Shown one piece after another: positions 7,018-16,068 of a DNA stretch of 64,000 nucleotides. Position 1 is the first letter of the stretch; every line of letters starts with the position of its first letter. Source of the stretch: Acinetobacter oleivorans DR1 (lineage in GTDB: Bacteria > Pseudomonadota > Gammaproteobacteria > Pseudomonadales > Moraxellaceae); contig NC_014259.1 in assembly GCF_000196795.1 (NCBI RefSeq), positions 3,720,001-3,784,000 of the forward strand. The letters are read 5' to 3'. The notes under the pieces are model-generated. The model saw nothing but the letters and a program-made list of their open reading frames with translations. It did not search any database and was not told where the DNA came from. The position numbers and the translations under genes are program-made.

Positions 7018-7094
7018 GTTCTCGTAAATCCTATTATTATTGATCGCTCAAAAATAACACTTTTCACATATCAAACATAGCACCAAATTCGCTG

Positions 7095-8300
7095 TTATTT
7101 TTCTAAGAATAAATGCACGCCATCACCAGCCGCTCGCCCTGTAGCAAAGCATGCTGTAAGTAAATATCCACCTGTAGGAGCATCCCAATCCAGCATTTCA
7201 CCACAGCAAAAAACACCTGAGGTTTGTTTAAGCTCTAAGCTTTCAGTTAATGCACCTTGCTTAACACCACCAGCACAGCTAATTGCTTCCTCAATAGGCC
7301 TAAAGCCATCTAGCTTAATTTGAAGTACTTTAATTTGCTGAGCCATAGTCTCTGGTTGGCTCCATAACTCTTTATCAACCACTTCTCTAATTAAGTTAAT
7401 TTTAGCTGTGTCTAAACCTGCTTTACGCCAGATATTGGTGAGCGATTGTTTTTTACCAGCCTGCAATTTTTTAATTAACTGTGACAACTCTACATCAGGC
7501 AATAAATCCAAAAATAGATTTAAGCTTTTCCCTTGTTTTTGTTGTTCTCGTAAAGCTCGTCCAAGTTTATAAATGACACCACTTTCTAAACCATAGTGAG
7601 TAATTACAATATCGCCATGAGTAACTTGGCTAGGCTCAACCCACGCATTGATACGCTTTAAAGGTTCACCAAAACAGCTTTCCATAAAAGCTGACCAAGT
7701 GTGCAATACCCCTGCATTACTTGGCTGAAAAGGTTCAATATCAGATTGATTAACCCATTGCTGCCATGCACCATCACTACCTAATTGTGACCACGACACC
7801 GCACCGCAGGCCAATACAACTGCATCATATTGCTGAGTAAAAGTTTCAGTGCTTTGATTATTTTGGTTTTCTAAAGTCGCCGTTGTACCTTGTAAATTAA
7901 TACAACGATGACGATAAAAGAATTTAACCTGTTGCTCTGCCAAGCGTTTTAGCCAAGCACGCAGTAAAGGAGCAGCTTTCATTTCGACCGGAAAAATGCG
8001 ACCTGAGGTGCCCACATAAGATTCAATTCCCAGGCTTTTCATCCAGTTCTGAATCCAGACTGCATCCCATTTTTCAACCCACGGTTTGAGCCATTCTGCA
8101 TGGTCATAACGGTCAATGAACTGGGCTAATGGTTCGGCATGCGAAATATTTAAACCCGTTTTACCTGCCATCAAAAACTTACGTGCCGCTGAAGGTTTTT
8201 GTTCATAGACATCAATATCATAAGCGTATTGGCTCAATACCTCAGCAGCCATAAGACCTGCTGGGCCTGCTCCAATAATGGCAACCCGCTTATTCGCCAT
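7095..8300 (-). CDS. TIGR03862-type NAD(P)/FAD-dependent flavoprotein (HI0933/BaiN family)
   Basis: About 401 residues beginning MANKRVAIIGAGPAGLMAAEVL, a Rossmann GxGxxG site for FAD. Further on are LMAGKTGLNISHAEP, SGRIFPVEMKAAPLLRAW and the C-terminal CAGGVKQGAL and GYLLTACFATGRAAG, all typical of the HI0933 family (YhiN/BaiN relatives). The enzyme is a cytosolic oxidoreductase with no settled substrate. I prefer the ATG at 8300 over the upstream start at 8333 because it gives the FAD motif at the N-terminus. It overlaps the end of the upstream TrmB-like gene by 11 bases, so the two are translationally linked. Confidence 0.86.
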   Translation of the reverse strand: MANKRVAIIGAGPAGLMAAEVLSQYAYDIDVYEQKPSAARKFLMAGKTGLNISHAEPLAQFIDRYDHAEWLKPWVEKWDAVWIQNWMKSLGIESYVGTSGRIFPVEMKAAPLLRAWLKRLAEQQVKFFYRHRCINLQGTTATLENQNNQSTETFTQQYDAVVLACGAVSWSQLGSDGAWQQWVNQSDIEPFQPSNAGVLHTWSAFMESCFGEPLKRINAWVEPSQVTHGDIVITHYGLESGVIYKLGRALREQQKQGKSLNLFLDLLPDVELSQLIKKLQAGKKQSLTNIWRKAGLDTAKINLIREVVDKELWSQPETMAQQIKVLQIKLDGFRPIEEAISCAGGVKQGALTESLELKQTSGVFCCGEMLDWDAPTGGYLLTACFATGRAAGDGVHLFLEK

Positions 8301-8922
8301 GTGTTTGCCCTTGCAATGGCGCAAACTCATCAAATCGAGTTTGATAACCTTCAGGCTTGGTCATAATGAGCTGCTGGCAAAGCTCACCACGTTCTAAATA
8401 CTTAATTTCAAAATGGGTACGTGCAGAGGTTTGAGCAATTTTTTCTTTTTGGTAAGGCAGCTTCCATACATTTAATAACTGCTGCTCTGCCTCTTCAATA
8501 TATTCAGGAATATTACTTGCCAGAGTAATGGTTCCACCTGTTTGCAGACGCGAGATTAAGAACTCAAAAAATGGCATATTCAACCAGCGCTGTGCTGGAT
8601 TATGTGGTTCTGGGTTTGGGTAGAGAATAAAGAAATGTTCAACTTGAGCGGGATGCAAAGCATGCACTACCCAAGGCAAAGCATCCGCATGTACAGGCAC
8701 CAAGTTATCTCTTGGTTCCAAACCATGCTGCTTTTGCATTGCCAAGAATTTTTCTCGGGTTCGTTCAATTGCATACAACGTGTGCTGTGGCTGTTGCCCA
8801 CTAAAAAGCAAAGCATGTTTGCCCTTGCCTGCTCCAATTTCTACACAAATCGGGGTATTTTCAATTGGAGTAAAATCACGAGGCGCTTGCATACGTTGTG
8901 CTTGAAATTGACGAATCGGCAT
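8290..8922 (-). CDS. TrmB-like SAM-dependent methyltransferase
   Basis: About 210 residues. The SAM-binding loop is VEIGAGKGKHAL (around 27-38), followed by the acidic YAIERTREKFL. The region FFILYPNPEPHNPAQRW sits where authentic tRNA m7G46 methyltransferase TrmB carries FPDPWPKKRHHKRR, and the late ARTHFEIKYLERG resembles the TrmB T-x-F-E-x-K-F signature. The family tie to TrmB is clear, but the conserved Asp-Pro-Trp and the basic stretch are missing, so it may be a divergent paralog with another substrate. The ATG at 8922 and a GTG two codons earlier are both possible starts. It is the first gene of a pair with the flavoprotein. Confidence 0.75.
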   Translation of the reverse strand: MPIRQFQAQRMQAPRDFTPIENTPICVEIGAGKGKHALLFSGQQPQHTLYAIERTREKFLAMQKQHGLEPRDNLVPVHADALPWVVHALHPAQVEHFFILYPNPEPHNPAQRWLNMPFFEFLISRLQTGGTITLASNIPEYIEEAEQQLLNVWKLPYQKEKIAQTSARTHFEIKYLERGELCQQLIMTKPEGYQTRFDEFAPLQGQTHGE

Positions 8923-9015
8923 AATCACATCAAACTAAATAAAAATCGGCATAAGTCTAACAAGTCACCTGACTTTTGCCTAATCTATTTCTCTTCACTT
9001 TGAGGATATTGCTTT

Positions 9016-9210
9016 ATGCCACGTACATTTCCCTGCCCACGTTGTGGTGAACCAAGTGTTTGGGAAGGCAATGAATTTCGTCCATTTTGTTCTGAACGTT
9101 GTAAATTAATTGATTTAGGCGCTTGGGCAAATGATGAATATAGACTGCCTACCCAAGATGCTCCTCAGCAAAACAAGGGTAGTCAAAATGAAGATGATTA
9201 TGAAGATTAA
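9016..9210 (+). CDS. yacG: DNA gyrase inhibitor YacG
   Basis: 64 residues with the four-cysteine zinc finger CPRCGEPSVW ... FCSERCKLIDLGAWANDEYRLP, the exact YacG signature. In E. coli YacG binds GyrB and inhibits gyrase. The C-terminal tail is acidic and low in complexity (ending NEDDYED). The ATG at 9016 follows GAGGAT at normal spacing. It is usually near coaE and pilD in gammaproteobacteria, but here it stands alone and its end overlaps the convergent MBL-fold gene by 4 bases. Confidence 0.95.
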   Translation: MPRTFPCPRCGEPSVWEGNEFRPFCSERCKLIDLGAWANDEYRLPTQDAPQQNKGSQNEDDYED

Positions 9211-9851
9211 CCTGCTTTACCCGCGACAAACGGGTTAAATTGCTTTTCATAGCCAATGGTACTCATTGGACCATGTCCAGAAATAAACTGAGTATCATCT
9301 GGCAAACTAAAACACTCACGTTTAATCGATTCAATCAACTGCTCATGGTTACCACGTGGGAAGTCTGTTCGCCCAATCGAACCTTTAAACAGAACATCGC
9401 CTGTCCAAAGTAAGCCATGGTTTTTATTATAGAAAATTACATGACCTGGCGTATGCCCTGGAGCAAAGCGTACCTCAAATTCATCTTCACCCAATTTTAG
9501 TACTTCACCACCTTCAAGCCATTGATCGACTTTGACAGGTTGTGGAATTGGAAAGCCATAACGTGCTGATACTTCCTGAATCATGTCTAGCCAGAACTGA
9601 TCTTCTTTGTGTGGACCAATAACAGGAACGCTCCATTCTTTGGCAAGCTCACCTACTGCTCCAGCATGGTCTAAATGCCCATGAGTTAGCCACAAAGCCT
9701 TCACTTTTAAACCTAAGGCTTCTACTTCTTTTTTCAAAACAGCAGCATCACCACCTGCATCAATCAAAACTGCTTCTTTCGTTTCACTGTCCCAAACAAG
9801 GGAACAATTTTGAGCAAATGCAGTAACGGGAACAATTTTGACTTGCAGCAT
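9207..9851 (-). CDS. MBL-fold metallo-hydrolase (GloB/YcbL-like)
   Basis: 214 residues of the glyoxalase II-like metallo-beta-lactamase fold. Metal ligands are visible in LTHGHLDHAGAV (HxHxDH), in FAPGHTPGHVIFY, in WTGDVLFKGSIGRTDFPRGN and in the late FISGHGPMSTIG. The length and the TDFPRG phrase match the YcbL branch, a single-domain hydroxyacylglutathione hydrolase-like enzyme that cleaves thioesters such as S-lactoylglutathione. It lacks the C-terminal substrate domain of full GloB. It lies 23 bases downstream of hemH on the same strand and is probably cotranscribed with it. Confidence 0.9.
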   Translation of the reverse strand: MLQVKIVPVTAFAQNCSLVWDSETKEAVLIDAGGDAAVLKKEVEALGLKVKALWLTHGHLDHAGAVGELAKEWSVPVIGPHKEDQFWLDMIQEVSARYGFPIPQPVKVDQWLEGGEVLKLGEDEFEVRFAPGHTPGHVIFYNKNHGLLWTGDVLFKGSIGRTDFPRGNHEQLIESIKRECFSLPDDTQFISGHGPMSTIGYEKQFNPFVAGKAG

Positions 9852-9874
9852 AAGAACCTCTGGCTAAAACGCAA

Positions 9875-10891
9875 TTAACGGTGGGCTAAGGTATGGGTAA
9901 GGGCATCAAGATTAGCCTGAACTAAACCTGCAAGCAAATCAATATGAGCCTGATCGCTATTTAAAGCTGGAATATAAGCATAGCTACCACCACCTGCTTC
10001 TTGAAACAACTCTGCATTTTGAATGGCTAATTCTTCAAGTGTTTCTAAACAATCGGCAGAAAAAGCTGGGCTTAATACCTGAACGGACTTAACACCTTGC
10101 TTCGCCCAATCTTGTAAAAGCTGGTCTGTATAAGGCTTAACCCATTCTTGTTTTCCAAAACGTGATTGGAAGCTAATTGCCCATTCATCATCTTTTAAAT
10201 GTAAGGCTTCAGCGACTAACTTTGCTGTAATGCGACAACGATCTGCATAAGGGTCGCCTTTGTCTGCATACGGCTGTGGAATCCCATGAAAAGACATCAA
10301 CAGTTTTTCAGGTTTACCATGCTGCTCTTGGTAGGCTAAAACGCTTTCTGCCAATGCTTGAATAAACATAGGATGCTGATAATAGTCTTTAATGATGGTC
10401 AGACCCGGCAAATTTCGCTGAGCTGGAATCCACTTGGCAAATGCGTCGTATAACGGCGCTGTAGACGTTGCAGAATATTGAGGAAATAAAGGCAATAAAA
10501 TGACATGCTCTTGCGGGTTAGCCGCCAATTTTTCTAAAACTTTATCAATACCCGGATTACCGTAAGTCATTGCGGGTAAAACCGTTAAATCAAACTGTTT
10601 ATTTTCTTGTTCTAAATAAGCCCGCACACGTTTGGTTTGTTCAAACACAATTTCGCGCATTGGCGAATCTGTTGACCATACTGAAGCATACGCATGCGCT
10701 ACTCTTTTCGGACGAAAAGGTAAAACGAACAGATTTAAAATAATCCACCAGATGAATTTTGGTATTTCAATCACGCGTGAATCAGATAAAAACTGTTTTA
10801 AAAAACGGCGCACCGCAGGCACAGTCGCCTCATCTGGTGTGCCTAAATTCGCTAAAATGACAGTAACTTTCGGTTTTTGTTCAAACGACAT
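9875..10891 (-). CDS. hemH: Ferrochelatase
   Basis: 338 residues. The N-terminus has VILANLGTPDEATVPAVRRFL, the standard opening of bacterial ferrochelatase. MSFHGIPQPYADKGDPY carries the catalytic histidine and FQSRFGKQEWVKPYTD the conserved substrate-site segment, while SPAFSADCLETLEEL holds the acidic residue that completes the active site. It inserts ferrous iron into protoporphyrin IX, the last step of protoheme synthesis, at the inner face of the membrane. Full length for the family. It is first in a probable operon with the MBL hydrolase; no iron-responsive operator was recognised upstream. Confidence 0.97.
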   Translation of the reverse strand: MSFEQKPKVTVILANLGTPDEATVPAVRRFLKQFLSDSRVIEIPKFIWWIILNLFVLPFRPKRVAHAYASVWSTDSPMREIVFEQTKRVRAYLEQENKQFDLTVLPAMTYGNPGIDKVLEKLAANPQEHVILLPLFPQYSATSTAPLYDAFAKWIPAQRNLPGLTIIKDYYQHPMFIQALAESVLAYQEQHGKPEKLLMSFHGIPQPYADKGDPYADRCRITAKLVAEALHLKDDEWAISFQSRFGKQEWVKPYTDQLLQDWAKQGVKSVQVLSPAFSADCLETLEELAIQNAELFQEAGGGSYAYIPALNSDQAHIDLLAGLVQANLDALTHTLAHR

Positions 10892-10964
10892 GTGTAAATG
10901 CCTTTCAGTTCATCTTATGACACTAATGTAACAGTTTTTAATGCCATATATAAATTGAATCGCT

Positions 10965-11969
10965 CTAAGCTTTTAATCGAACGCCTCGATTGTTCCATTT
11001 ATAACTAAGCAATATCTTTTGAGCTTTAGTGGTTAGTTTCCAAAGGTCATATGATTGCTCAGTTTGTGTTGGGACAATCCAACCTTGTGATTGCATTTGA
11101 TTTTTAATTCGAAACAGGGCCTTATGATTAATCTGTGCGCAAGCCACCGCATGTGCACGAGGTAATTCCTGACGAGCATCTTCTAAGCCAGCCTGATTTA
11201 AATATTCATTCAGACAAATTCCAAAATTCTCTTCTGGCACAGCTGTTTCAAAGCGCTTTGCCAGCACGCTCAACAACTGAGACCATGTCATTTGTCTCTG
11301 TCGTTTAAGCTCTTTAAAGTTGCCATCCTGAAATGCTTGAATCTGATATTCAAATGCAAAAATATCTTGCGGTGCAACTTCCTTTAACTGCACTGATGGC
11401 TCTGTTACTCGCTGTTCTAAATGCAAAATTTTACTTCTTAATAGTCTAATTTCATCTTCTAACTGCTGAGCTTGATGAGCAGGAACCCAACCTTGTCCCA
11501 GATGTTGTTCAACCATTAAAGGTATATTTAAACGGACAGCCAACTCCAATTCACGTGGAGTTTTAAAGTAAAAAATATGCTTTGCTTCGTGTAATAACTT
11601 TTTTCTAAATGCGAGAAATTTATCTTTAACTTGTGGATGTGTTTCTTGTAAATCTATTTCACGACTTTCAGGCTGTTCATGCATGAACACAATAATAGGT
11701 TTAGCCTGACTTAACGCGTATTCATATTCTAAAGACAGATAGCTCACACCAGAAATCGATTGTTCTCCATACTGACTTCCTAGAAGTAAGATTACATAAT
11801 CACATTCATCAATTTGTCGACGTGCAAGTGTGGTTGTTAAAGGTGTTCGATGTTCTAGTCCCCAAGCAAAGAAACCCATTCCCACCAAGGTTTGAGACAA
11901 AACCGTTCGCTCTGGCTGCATATCGCGGCCAGACGTTGAAATAAAAATCTGATAGCGTGTATCGAGCAT
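10965..11969 (-). CDS. DUF4062 domain protein
   Basis: About 334 residues. The N-terminal third matches the DUF4062 pattern: YQIFISTSGRDMQPER, GFFAWGLEHR, IDECDYVILLLGSQYGE, SYLSLEYEYAL and KPIIVFMHEQ. DUF4062 has a Rossmann-like fold related to TIR and nucleoside-deoxyribosyltransferase domains and occurs in stand-alone proteins and in the effector part of large NTPases. The middle (around residue 175-200) is a short coiled coil, and the rest is unassigned. I chose the ATG at 11969 because AAAGGG precedes it by seven bases; an in-frame start at 11990 has no ribosome site. No catalytic function is established. Confidence 0.8.
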   Translation of the reverse strand: MLDTRYQIFISTSGRDMQPERTVLSQTLVGMGFFAWGLEHRTPLTTTLARRQIDECDYVILLLGSQYGEQSISGVSYLSLEYEYALSQAKPIIVFMHEQPESREIDLQETHPQVKDKFLAFRKKLLHEAKHIFYFKTPRELELAVRLNIPLMVEQHLGQGWVPAHQAQQLEDEIRLLRSKILHLEQRVTEPSVQLKEVAPQDIFAFEYQIQAFQDGNFKELKRQRQMTWSQLLSVLAKRFETAVPEENFGICLNEYLNQAGLEDARQELPRAHAVACAQINHKALFRIKNQMQSQGWIVPTQTEQSYDLWKLTTKAQKILLSYKWNNRGVRLKA

Positions 11970-12086
11970 AACAATACCCTTTCGCCTCATGATCTGTATG
12001 TGACTTAAAATCAGCCAAGATCATGAACCGCCCCAAATAAAATAATAAATATAAAAAAACACTATTTTCTAAATGATGCTAAAAGA

Positions 12087-12953
12087 TCAGTTCAGATTAT
12101 GAAGTGTCCAAGTTAACTCTTGTGGAATCATATGTTGTAAAACAGGTTGCAGTGCGTCAGCATTATTTCCGCTGACGTAACATTCAATACGTGCAACATT
12201 CTGACCTATTTGGTCACATAATAACGCATTTTTTATTAAAATACGGGCTGTTTGTCGGGCAACTGCGAACCCAGAATCAACCAGTGTGAATTGGTTATCA
12301 AAAAGATGATGAATTGCTTCATTTAAGAAAGGATAATGCGTACAACCGAGCACTAAATAGTCTGCACCTTGCTCAGCGGCAGGCTGTAAAACCTCTTTTA
12401 ATGCCGTTAAACACGCCTCTCCCATTTGCTGTCCTGCTTCTACACAAGGAACAAGTTCAAGGCTGGTTAAGGTCATCACTTTAACACCCGCCGGAACAGC
12501 AAACTTCTCAACAACATCTTTAATGAGTTGCCCACGAAAAGTAGCAGGTGTGGCCAACACAGCAACCACTTTAGAACGTGTCTGTAATACGGCAGGTTTT
12601 AATGCTGGAACTAAACCAACAATTGGAAAATGTTCACCATAATGTTCACGTAAATGGTCAAGACTAAATGCTGAAGCGGTATTACAGGCAACCACTGCAA
12701 TTTTACAACCTTGGCGGTATAACCAATCAACGGCTCGGGCTGTGAGTTCTCTAATTTCTTCATCAGAACGTGGGCCATAAGGAACGTAGGCTGTGTCGGC
12801 ATAATACACAATGCGTTCATTGGGTAAATATCTAGCTATTTCTGCTGCAACTGACATTCCCCCAATTCCCGAATCAAAAATACCAATTGGGGCATCTGCT
12901 GATGCTTTAGGCATAGGTTCTAGATCGGTAAATAGAGGTTGTATGGCGGTCAT
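12087..12953 (-). CDS. murI: Glutamate racemase
   Basis: 288 residues. The signature starts with PIGIFDSGIGGMSVA, the two catalytic cysteines lie in VVACNTASA and LGCTHYPF, and YADTAYVPYG is the conserved substrate-site segment. It converts L-glutamate to D-glutamate for peptidoglycan in the cytosol. An N-terminal extension of about 20 residues precedes the first conserved motif; the ATG at residue 14 is an alternative start. It is read in the same direction as the DUF1285 gene upstream (46-base gap) and is probably cotranscribed with it. Confidence 0.96.
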   Translation of the reverse strand: MTAIQPLFTDLEPMPKASADAPIGIFDSGIGGMSVAAEIARYLPNERIVYYADTAYVPYGPRSDEEIRELTARAVDWLYRQGCKIAVVACNTASAFSLDHLREHYGEHFPIVGLVPALKPAVLQTRSKVVAVLATPATFRGQLIKDVVEKFAVPAGVKVMTLTSLELVPCVEAGQQMGEACLTALKEVLQPAAEQGADYLVLGCTHYPFLNEAIHHLFDNQFTLVDSGFAVARQTARILIKNALLCDQIGQNVARIECYVSGNNADALQPVLQHMIPQELTWTLHNLN

Positions 12954-12999
12954 AGCTGTACTGAAGTGTCAGAAAATTTCACTTCCTAAAGCTTAAACC

Positions 13000-13611
13000 T
13001 CAAGTGCCTAATTGCAAGAGCAAATTACCACTTTTTAACTCTAAAACGGTTTCACCATTCTCTTTTTCGACGAGTGTCCCATAGTTCACTAAGTGATAAA
13101 AAGACTGACGTTGAATAAGCGCATTAATTCCAAATCGGACATGCACATAAGGACGCAACTCCCCTGCATATTCACGCATAAAAATTGGATGTTCAGCATC
13201 AACCAAAATCACATCTTGATTGGTCGTGGTCAGTTGTAAAAATTGATCACCTGAAATTTCAACTTGATCGACCTGATTGACTAATAAAGGTTCATCTTCA
13301 ACCTCAATTTCAATTTGTTCTACGGGGGTTTTCAGGTAGAATTTCCCTTCTTCTTTCCATAGGACTTTGGTAAATAGATCTAATAGGGCTTGGCGCTTAA
13401 TTAATTGACCTTCGTGCCACCATTCTCCATTGGCTTTAACCGTCAAATCCATTTTGCCGCAATGCTTTGGATGCCACTGCTCTAAAGGTGGAATTGACCT
13501 TTTGTGACTTTGCTGTACACCTTTTAAGTATTGTGCAATGTTCATTAAGTTTTTATCATCAGATAACGGTATTTTTCCCATATCCGATGGGGAATTATTT
13601 TGATTTACCAT
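13000..13611 (-). CDS. DUF1285 domain protein
   Basis: 203 residues. The centre contains the DUF1285 features: PPLEQWHPKHCGKMDLTVKANGEWWHEG, KEEGKFYLKTPVEQIEIEVEDEPL, VRFGINALIQRQSFYHLV. Family members are small beta-rich cytosolic proteins of unknown function, common in gammaproteobacteria. The ATG at 13611 lies at the edge of a 186-base region shared with the divergent ETF-ubiquinone oxidoreductase gene, so the two may share regulatory DNA. It precedes murI on the same strand. No enzymatic motif is visible. Confidence 0.85.
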   Translation of the reverse strand: MVNQNNSPSDMGKIPLSDDKNLMNIAQYLKGVQQSHKRSIPPLEQWHPKHCGKMDLTVKANGEWWHEGQLIKRQALLDLFTKVLWKEEGKFYLKTPVEQIEIEVEDEPLLVNQVDQVEISGDQFLQLTTTNQDVILVDAEHPIFMREYAGELRPYVHVRFGINALIQRQSFYHLVNYGTLVEKENGETVLELKSGNLLLQLGT

Positions 13612-13797
13612 AGTTTATGCCTTGCTGACGAAAAAATATGACGACTCAGCCAATTGGCTAGATCATGGTTTAAAACTATACTAGCCAAAACGATAAAAGG
13701 CACAATAGCATATTTGCGCCTATGGATTAAAACACTCACGGCAGCACCGAATTTCTGAATATGACGGTTGCCACCTTTAAGTATTGAGGAGTCCTAC

Positions 13798-15510
13798 ATG
13801 GAACACATCGAACGTGAATCGATGGAGTTTGACGTTGTCATCGTAGGTGCAGGACCTGCCGGTCTGTCTGCTGCGATTAAGATCCGTCAATTAGCGATTG
13901 AAAAAAACTTACCCGATCTTTCTGTTTGTGTAGTTGAAAAAGGCTCTGAAGTAGGTGCGCATATCTTGTCTGGTGCTGTGCTTGAGCCACGTGCCATCAA
14001 TGAACTTTTCCCGAACTGGAAAGAAGAAGGCGCGCCTCTTAACGTACCTGTAACTGAAGACAAGACATTCTTCTTACTTTCAGAAACCACTTCTAAAGAA
14101 GCACCTCACTGGATGGTTCCTAAAACCATGCACAATGATGGTAACTATGTTATCTCGTTAGGTAACGTTGTTCGCTGGTTAGGTCAAAAAGCTGAAGAAC
14201 TAGAAGTTTCTATCTTCCCTGGTTTTGCTGCATCTGAAGTGCTTTACCATGAAGACGGTACTGTAAAAGGTATTCAAACTGGTGATATGGGTATTGGTAA
14301 AGATGGCGAACCAACGCATAACTTTACTCCAGGATATGAACTTCACGCTAAATACACCCTCTTTGCTGAAGGTTGCCGTGGTCACTTAGGCAAACGCCTC
14401 ATTGCGAAATACAACCTTGATAAAGATGCTGATCCTCAGCACTACGGTATCGGGATTAAAGAACTTTGGGAAATTGACCCATCAAAACATAAGCCGGGCT
14501 TAGTGATGCACGGTGCTGGTTGGCCATTGGCTGAAACTGGTTCTTCTGGTGGTTGGTGGTTATACCACGCTGAAAACAACCAAGTGACTTTGGGTATGAT
14601 TGTGGACTTGTCTTATGAAAATCCACACATGTATCCATTCATGGAAATGCAGCGCTGGAAAACTCACCCACTGATTAAACAGTATTTAGACGGTGGTAAG
14701 CGTATTTCTTACGGCGCACGTGCTGTAGTGAAAGGCGGTTTCAACTCATTGCCTAAATTGACTTTCCCAGGTGGCTGCTTGATTGGTGATGACGCAGGTT
14801 TCTTAAACTTTGCAAAAATCAAAGGCTCACACACTGCCATGAAATCAGGCATGTTATGTGGTGAAGCTGTATTTGAAGCGATTGCTGCTGGTGTAGAAAA
14901 AGGCGGTGATCTTGCGATTGCACGTGTTACCGAAGGCGAAGATTTATTCACTAAAGAGTTAACTTCATACACTGACAAATTCAACAACAGCTGGTTAAAA
15001 GAAGAGCTTTATAACTCTCGTAACTTTGGCCCAGCAATGCATAAATTTGGTCAATGGATTGGTGGTGCATTTAACTTTATCGACCAAAACGTCTTTAAAG
15101 TGCCATTCACTTTACATGACTTGAAGCAAGACTTTGCTGTATTGAAAACTGTCGATGCAACTAGCTTCAAGCCAAACTATCCAAAACCAGATGGCAAGCT
15201 TACATTTGACCGTTTATCTTCTGTGTTTATCTCAAACACTGTACATGAAGAAAACCAGCCAGCTCACTTGAAGCTTACTGATCCTTCAATTCCAGTGAAT
15301 GTAAACTTACCGAAATGGGATGAGCCTGCACAGCGCTACTGCCCTGCTGGTGTTTATGAAATCATGGAAGATAATGATGGCTCTAAACGCTTCCAGATTA
15401 ACGCAGCAAACTGTGTTCACTGTAAGACCTGTGACATTAAAGACCCATCTCAAAACATCACATGGGTAACGCCAGAAGGCGGCGGTGGTCCGAATTATCC
15501 TAATATGTAA
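13798..15510 (+). CDS. Electron transfer flavoprotein-ubiquinone oxidoreductase
   Basis: 570 residues from the ATG at 13798, which has GAGGAG at good spacing; an upstream in-frame start at 13768 is less likely. The FAD site is DVVIVGAGPAGLSAAIKI near the N-terminus. The ubiquinone-binding and membrane-associated middle is standard (GGWWLYHAENNQVTLGMIVDL). The C-terminal 4Fe-4S ligands are in RYCPAGVYE and NCVHCKTCDIKDP. The protein takes electrons from reduced ETF, made during fatty acid and amino acid oxidation, and passes them to ubiquinone at the inner membrane. It is monocistronic with a strong terminator. Confidence 0.97.
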   Translation: MEHIERESMEFDVVIVGAGPAGLSAAIKIRQLAIEKNLPDLSVCVVEKGSEVGAHILSGAVLEPRAINELFPNWKEEGAPLNVPVTEDKTFFLLSETTSKEAPHWMVPKTMHNDGNYVISLGNVVRWLGQKAEELEVSIFPGFAASEVLYHEDGTVKGIQTGDMGIGKDGEPTHNFTPGYELHAKYTLFAEGCRGHLGKRLIAKYNLDKDADPQHYGIGIKELWEIDPSKHKPGLVMHGAGWPLAETGSSGGWWLYHAENNQVTLGMIVDLSYENPHMYPFMEMQRWKTHPLIKQYLDGGKRISYGARAVVKGGFNSLPKLTFPGGCLIGDDAGFLNFAKIKGSHTAMKSGMLCGEAVFEAIAAGVEKGGDLAIARVTEGEDLFTKELTSYTDKFNNSWLKEELYNSRNFGPAMHKFGQWIGGAFNFIDQNVFKVPFTLHDLKQDFAVLKTVDATSFKPNYPKPDGKLTFDRLSSVFISNTVHEENQPAHLKLTDPSIPVNVNLPKWDEPAQRYCPAGVYEIMEDNDGSKRFQINAANCVHCKTCDIKDPSQNITWVTPEGGGGPNYPNM

Positions 15511-15511
15511 T

Positions 15512-15543
15512 AAAAAAAGCCCCGATTATTCGGGGCTTTTTTT
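15512..15543. terminator. Bidirectional intrinsic terminator
   Basis: GCCCCG / CGGGGC stem (15519-15524 and 15531-15536) with an ATTATT loop, between seven A and seven T residues. It serves the ETF-QO gene and can also stop the convergent membrane protein gene. Confidence 0.93.
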
Positions 15544-15555
15544 ATTGGAGTTCGC

Positions 15556-15936
15556 TTATTGAAAAGGCGGTATTTTTGCTACATTTAAATTAAGGTTCTT
15601 TTTATAGAAAATAAATGAGCCTAATAAAAACAGACCAAGAAAACCAAAGTTTCGTGCTAAATCGAAATACCAAACTGATTTCCCAAACAATAAATCAAGA
15701 ATTAACATGAAGCCCATGAATCTTGTATGTAAAATCAGACTCATCTTTATTTTTGGTTCGGGAGCAAAATATGTATTTCTATAACCCAACAGAATTGAGC
15801 CAACAATAATAAGAGTAACTAAAATAATGGTGGCAAGAGTTTCAGATAACCAAGGGGTTTCTAGATTTAATAAACCAGCAATAGAGAAAAACCAAAGACA
15901 AATAAATAAGCTTCGTTTCACAAAATAATCATTCAT
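15556..15936 (-). CDS. Small membrane protein of unknown function
   Basis: 126 residues, not recognised. Four hydrophobic segments are visible: about 8-26, 34-51, 67-86 and 92-110, with short polar loops containing RNTYFAPEPKIK. There is no signal peptide cleavage site and no catalytic motif. The gene is flanked by AT-rich spacers and has no obvious partner; it is convergent with the ETF-QO gene and shares its terminator. An inner-membrane location is inferred from the hydrophobicity pattern only. Confidence 0.6.
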   Translation of the reverse strand: MNDYFVKRSLFICLWFFSIAGLLNLETPWLSETLATIILVTLIIVGSILLGYRNTYFAPEPKIKMSLILHTRFMGFMLILDLLFGKSVWYFDLARNFGFLGLFLLGSFIFYKKNLNLNVAKIPPFQ

Positions 15937-16068
15937 TTTTATACGTCATTTATATACTTAATTTTATAAATTATATAACGATTCTTATTTGTAAAAAATT
16001 ATCATTTCAAATTAAATTTGAATTATTAATGGCTCCTAATTGTCGTTATTAGAAGCCTTATTATTCTA

